Below, one piece after another: positions 60,741 to 64,000 of a stretch of 64,000 nt of DNA. The stretch lies in contig JAZARR010000197.1 in the NCBI GenBank assembly GCA_037389465.1, forward strand, positions 9,201,501 through 9,265,500, read 5' to 3'. Positions within the stretch are counted from its first letter, which is position 1. Each line of letters opens with the position of its first letter. The position numbers were made by a program, and so were the translations under genes. Under the pieces are notes generated by a model. The model searched no databases, was not told where the DNA came from, and saw only the letters and a program-made list of their open reading frames with translations. Origin of the DNA: Baylisascaris procyonis. Lineage: Eukaryota > Nematoda > Chromadorea > Rhabditida > Ascarididae.

Positions 60741-63243
60741 TTTGACTTGATTCGCAATGAATTGGTAAAGTTATCTGCCTTCTTTTTGCACTGAATCAGT
60801 AACCAAGCAATAAAATATATGTATTTTACATATTTTATAAAGATCAGCTTATGTGCACGAACTCATGCACAAGTTTGTCCGCACATTTAATGATCAATTT
60901 TGATTTTTTTTTCGTTAGCCGGAAGTAGAAAATGTTGAGAAAAATAGATGTCATTAAATTAAGCTTGAGTATGCGCATAAGTTTGCAGTTACGATTAAGT
61001 TTGCATTAAAAACTAAGCTTGAGCTCGAGCTCGAACTCTCAGTAAAGCTTTTTTTCAACTATCGGTTATGACAGCGGAAACGATCATTATTAATAAAACA
61101 TATCAGCAGCACGCTATTACCTGATGATCTTTATGCAATAACTGTCAAGTCCAGCGTCTCCACCTTTCATCTTCTGTAGTTGTGTTTCTTGAATGACTTT
61201 CCTTCAATTTTTTAAAGAAAGGATAGATTTAACTGACTACTGAAATTCTGTAAACTTTGAACCTTTCAAAAAAAATTTTTTTTTTTTTAATATTATATAA
61301 AAGATGAATGATTTGTTATTTATTTAGTCACCTTGTTGAATATCTTTGCTAAGTAATATAATTTTCCACTCTTTTCATGAGGTGAATAACATTTATTTGC
61401 TTCATTAAACATTTATTTCTTTTCAAATTTTTAATTATTCATTTTATTTTTTATGAAAGAAAATTTACAAACCTTTAAAAATTTACTTTTTGAGAAGAAT
61501 ATTTTTGAAAAATTTTCAATGAGAAAATGTAAAATTAATCTTTAAAAATTTTTGAGATTCTTTTTTCGTTTGCGAAAATAATTTTCCGTGAAATTTATTC
61601 AATGTTGTTGTTTAATTATTTGTTTTTTTCTTCATTCCAAAAACTTCCAATTATTCTTCTCTAAAGCTGAAAATTTTCCAAAATCACTTACGGATTTGAT
61701 TTCCTCTTCTTCAATTCTATCACTCTTAAGTTCCCCCTCAAAAAAATTCAATACTTACTTATCATTATAATCAATTAAATCGATTTATTTCAATACGAGT
61801 ATTATTGATAATATCAATATATATTTGTTGATCATTATATTTTTATATAAAATAATTCATTTCACCTCTATAAAAATTGTTACGTTAGGTGAATTTATTC
61901 GAATCGAACAAAATTCATTAGCAAAGAGAGTAGCAATAAATATTGGATAATAAATATGGGATATATTACATCGATGTGTCATCATTTTCGATGCACTATA
62001 CAATCGTAATAAAAATTTAGCTATTAACGCGTCGAGTAAATATTATCTCAACGACAGGTGTGTTGATATGAAATCAAACCTATAAGTGGATATTAATGAT
62101 GAATCATTTAAATGCCACACTGTTCTATGCACATAGAACGGTTGAAATTTATTTTTTTTCCATTACGATGAGTAAATTTTTAATGCTATAAATTGTGCTG
62201 ACCAATTCGATTATTCAATTCGAAATTCATTTGTCTAGGTTATTAGCTTACCTGGGGCTATAAACGTTTATTAAATCATATTATTGTAATTTTGAAACGA
62301 ATTAAAATTTTTGATGGTTTAATTTCGGTGAATATCCCATGATAGATTATTGCTTAGTTCTTTCTATAATTCTTTTGAATTGTAAAATTTCATCGCCCCT
62401 GTGATAAATGCCTCGGTCCTGCGAAAATCGTTCCTTAAATGGGCAAATCTATAATTATTTATTACCTTTCAGATAAAATAGTAATTAATTTTAAGAGTAA
62501 TTAATTAAATGATTGATAAGATAACGACTGAGGTAATTATACTGTTAAAACATAATGACAAGGTAACATGTACCAAGGTGATCTTTTGCTTCATTGCCAG
62601 GAACCATAGGGTCCCTTCTATAAACGAATATTCCTCTCGAAAGTCTATGAGAAGGAAATTTCCTGCAACTTTTAAAAACCTGAGTATACGATAACGTTTC
62701 ATAATTATGCATTATTGCTCCAATTTATTCGACGATGATTTTATACTACATAGTGACGATATATAGCTTCTTGCTGATATGGCTGGCCAAATTCATAAGC
62801 TGTGAACAAAGATTCAGTTGATGCGAAATAAAAACTCCTTCAGGTGTAAAATCATGCAACAGTGAATTTTTAGTATTTAAAGGATATTTTTGAATAATTA
62901 TTTTCTAGTTTAATTGGTCCATTTGAAATATGCATTTGATGGTCAACCTATTGCATATGGCATACATTATGTCAACTAAAATTTTATATTCAGTGACTTT
63001 TTGGTTGAAATTATCGTACAGATAAACCGACACACACAGCATGTATGCAGACAAGAAACAAATTTGCGATAGCGCGTTGTAAAGATCTACTGAATAGAAG
63101 TGCTCTATTTTCCTATTGTAAGCCCGCCATTACCCTCTCCACGCCTTCCTATCATTCAAAATTTAGTCGTTTTCGGTGCAATGTGGTAATCTACCAGTCG
63201 ATTTCGACCCATCTAGCCATTAATACCCTGATCTCCATTTCAG

Positions 63244-63252
63244 AGGTATAAA
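63244..63252 (+). promoter_or_regulatory. possible TATA box
   Basis: GGTATAAAT lies 35 nt before the ATG of the SXP/RAL-2-like gene, followed by a T run. A very short leader would result if it is used; trans-splicing is an alternative. Confidence 0.35.
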
Positions 63253-63286
63253 TCACATTTTTTTTTTTTTTGATAGTATTGCAACA

Positions 63287-64000
63287 ATGAACACGTTTAT
63301 ATTCATTGCTACTGTCATCGTTGCGGTATCAGCGAGTGGCTGGGAGAATGCGCCCGTACCCGTATATCTGCTCGGTGCATCAAACGAAGTCAAAGAGGTG
63401 AGAACTCATCATGGGTAGTTTCTAAATGAAAATATTTTCAAGAAGGGTTGAGGTAAGAAATACGGGATGACTTGATTGGGAAAATCATTTAGCGCTCTTA
63501 TAGTCAAGTTGAGTATCATCAGAAATGTCTAATATTTCAAGTCTCTAAAAATTTTACAACTTTTTAAGCAGGCGTATAATAAGACACATTTTGATTGCAC
63601 ATTCTAAGGATCGACTTACAGATTGAGAAATATGATGTGCTGTATGATTATATTTATGAGGCTAAATTACTAATGTATGTAGATTTCAGTGTGAAAATGA
63701 TTCTGCAATGAAATAATGAACTTTAGTTATAGGCATTTAATAAAGTAATCTCTAACAGTTCAATGAATGTTGAACAAAGAGAAACGGCAATTAAAGACTT
63801 CATCTCGAAACAAGGCGAAGAAATTCAGGTGAGCTTTAGATGAGAGAAATATAGTGATATTTTAACGGTTTAAATTTTTAAGTTAAAATCGAGCGATTGA
63901 AATTAATATGATGCAGTATTTTCACTGTTTGATGAAATTCCCGTCGTTGATTTCATCGGAGATCTGTTTTCTATTTTTTTTTCTGCCCAATTCTTCCGTT
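63287..64000 (+). CDS. SXP/RAL-2 (DUF148) family secreted protein, 5' part
   Basis: Exon 1 (63287-63397) encodes a signal peptide (hydrophobic residues 3-17, then AVSASG) and a short spacer, ending in VKE at a GTGAGA donor. Exon 2 (63733-63828) continues in phase 0 with a helical stretch: FNKVISN, MNVEQRETAIKDFISKQG. This fits the start of the DUF148 helix, where family members read like EFF.I..N.NLTIAEKE..LEEWA.KQG. The acceptor ends in TATAG rather than at the later AACAG, because only the former keeps the frame open. SXP/RAL-2 proteins are small, secreted, mostly helical and strongly immunogenic in parasitic nematodes; their function is unclear, with divalent metal or lipid binding reported for some. 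The rest of the gene lies beyond the window edge. Confidence 0.72.

Larger units (their letters stand above)
58563..63286. other. intergenic region right of TIAR
   Basis: AT-rich, with the possible gene at 59511-60342 and a patch of TTTGCATAAAAC-type short repeats at about 60600-60740. From 60800 to 63240 nothing beyond short, unconvincing frames was seen. The TIAR promoter should lie at its left end. Confidence 0.45.

Overview
This window is nuclear DNA from a nematode, most likely a parasitic species. The signs are short coding exons split by many introns with TTTTCAG-type 3' splice sites, candidate trans-splice acceptors 1 to 60 nt before start codons, AT-rich intergenic DNA, and the start of a gene of the SXP/RAL-2 (DUF148) family, which is known mainly from parasitic nematodes. 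Species cannot be fixed from the window alone. Most exon borders below were found by reading the splice sites and checking that codon phase carries across each intron.

Layout, left to right. A two-exon gene for a 77-residue SMIM15-like membrane protein is on the minus strand (234-1536). A three-exon gene for a MARCH-type RING-CH ubiquitin ligase is also on the minus strand (5434-7199). A 3' remnant of an RTE-like LINE with an AAAT-rich minisatellite tail lies just upstream of it (about 7370-7675). The large plus-strand gene at 12661-35242 encodes eIF4G (ifg-1 of C. elegans): about 24 exons and about 1,318 residues, with an eIF4E-binding motif, a MIF4G domain and an MA3 domain. After a long gene-poor stretch there is a small secreted protein gene (40894-41615, plus). 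A seven-exon DGAT2-family acyltransferase gene (43167-48736, minus) carries two copies of a roughly 385-bp repeat in one intron. A ten-exon TIA-1/TIAR RNA-binding protein gene (51934-58497, minus) has three RRMs. A weakly supported two-exon gene may lie at 59511-60342 (plus), and the first two exons of an SXP/RAL-2 secreted protein gene lie at the right edge (63287 onward, plus).

Two translation-control genes, eIF4G (cap-complex scaffold) and TIAR (stress-granule translational repressor), sit about 17 kb apart, convergent in orientation. The acyltransferase gene would make di- or triacylglycerol at the ER. The other genes have no clear functional link, and no operon is evident.

The remaining sequence is introns and intergenic DNA with AT and TTTA microsatellites, repeated poly(C)/poly(G) tracts of 10-26 nt, and tRNA-like A-box/B-box sequences that look like SINE remnants.
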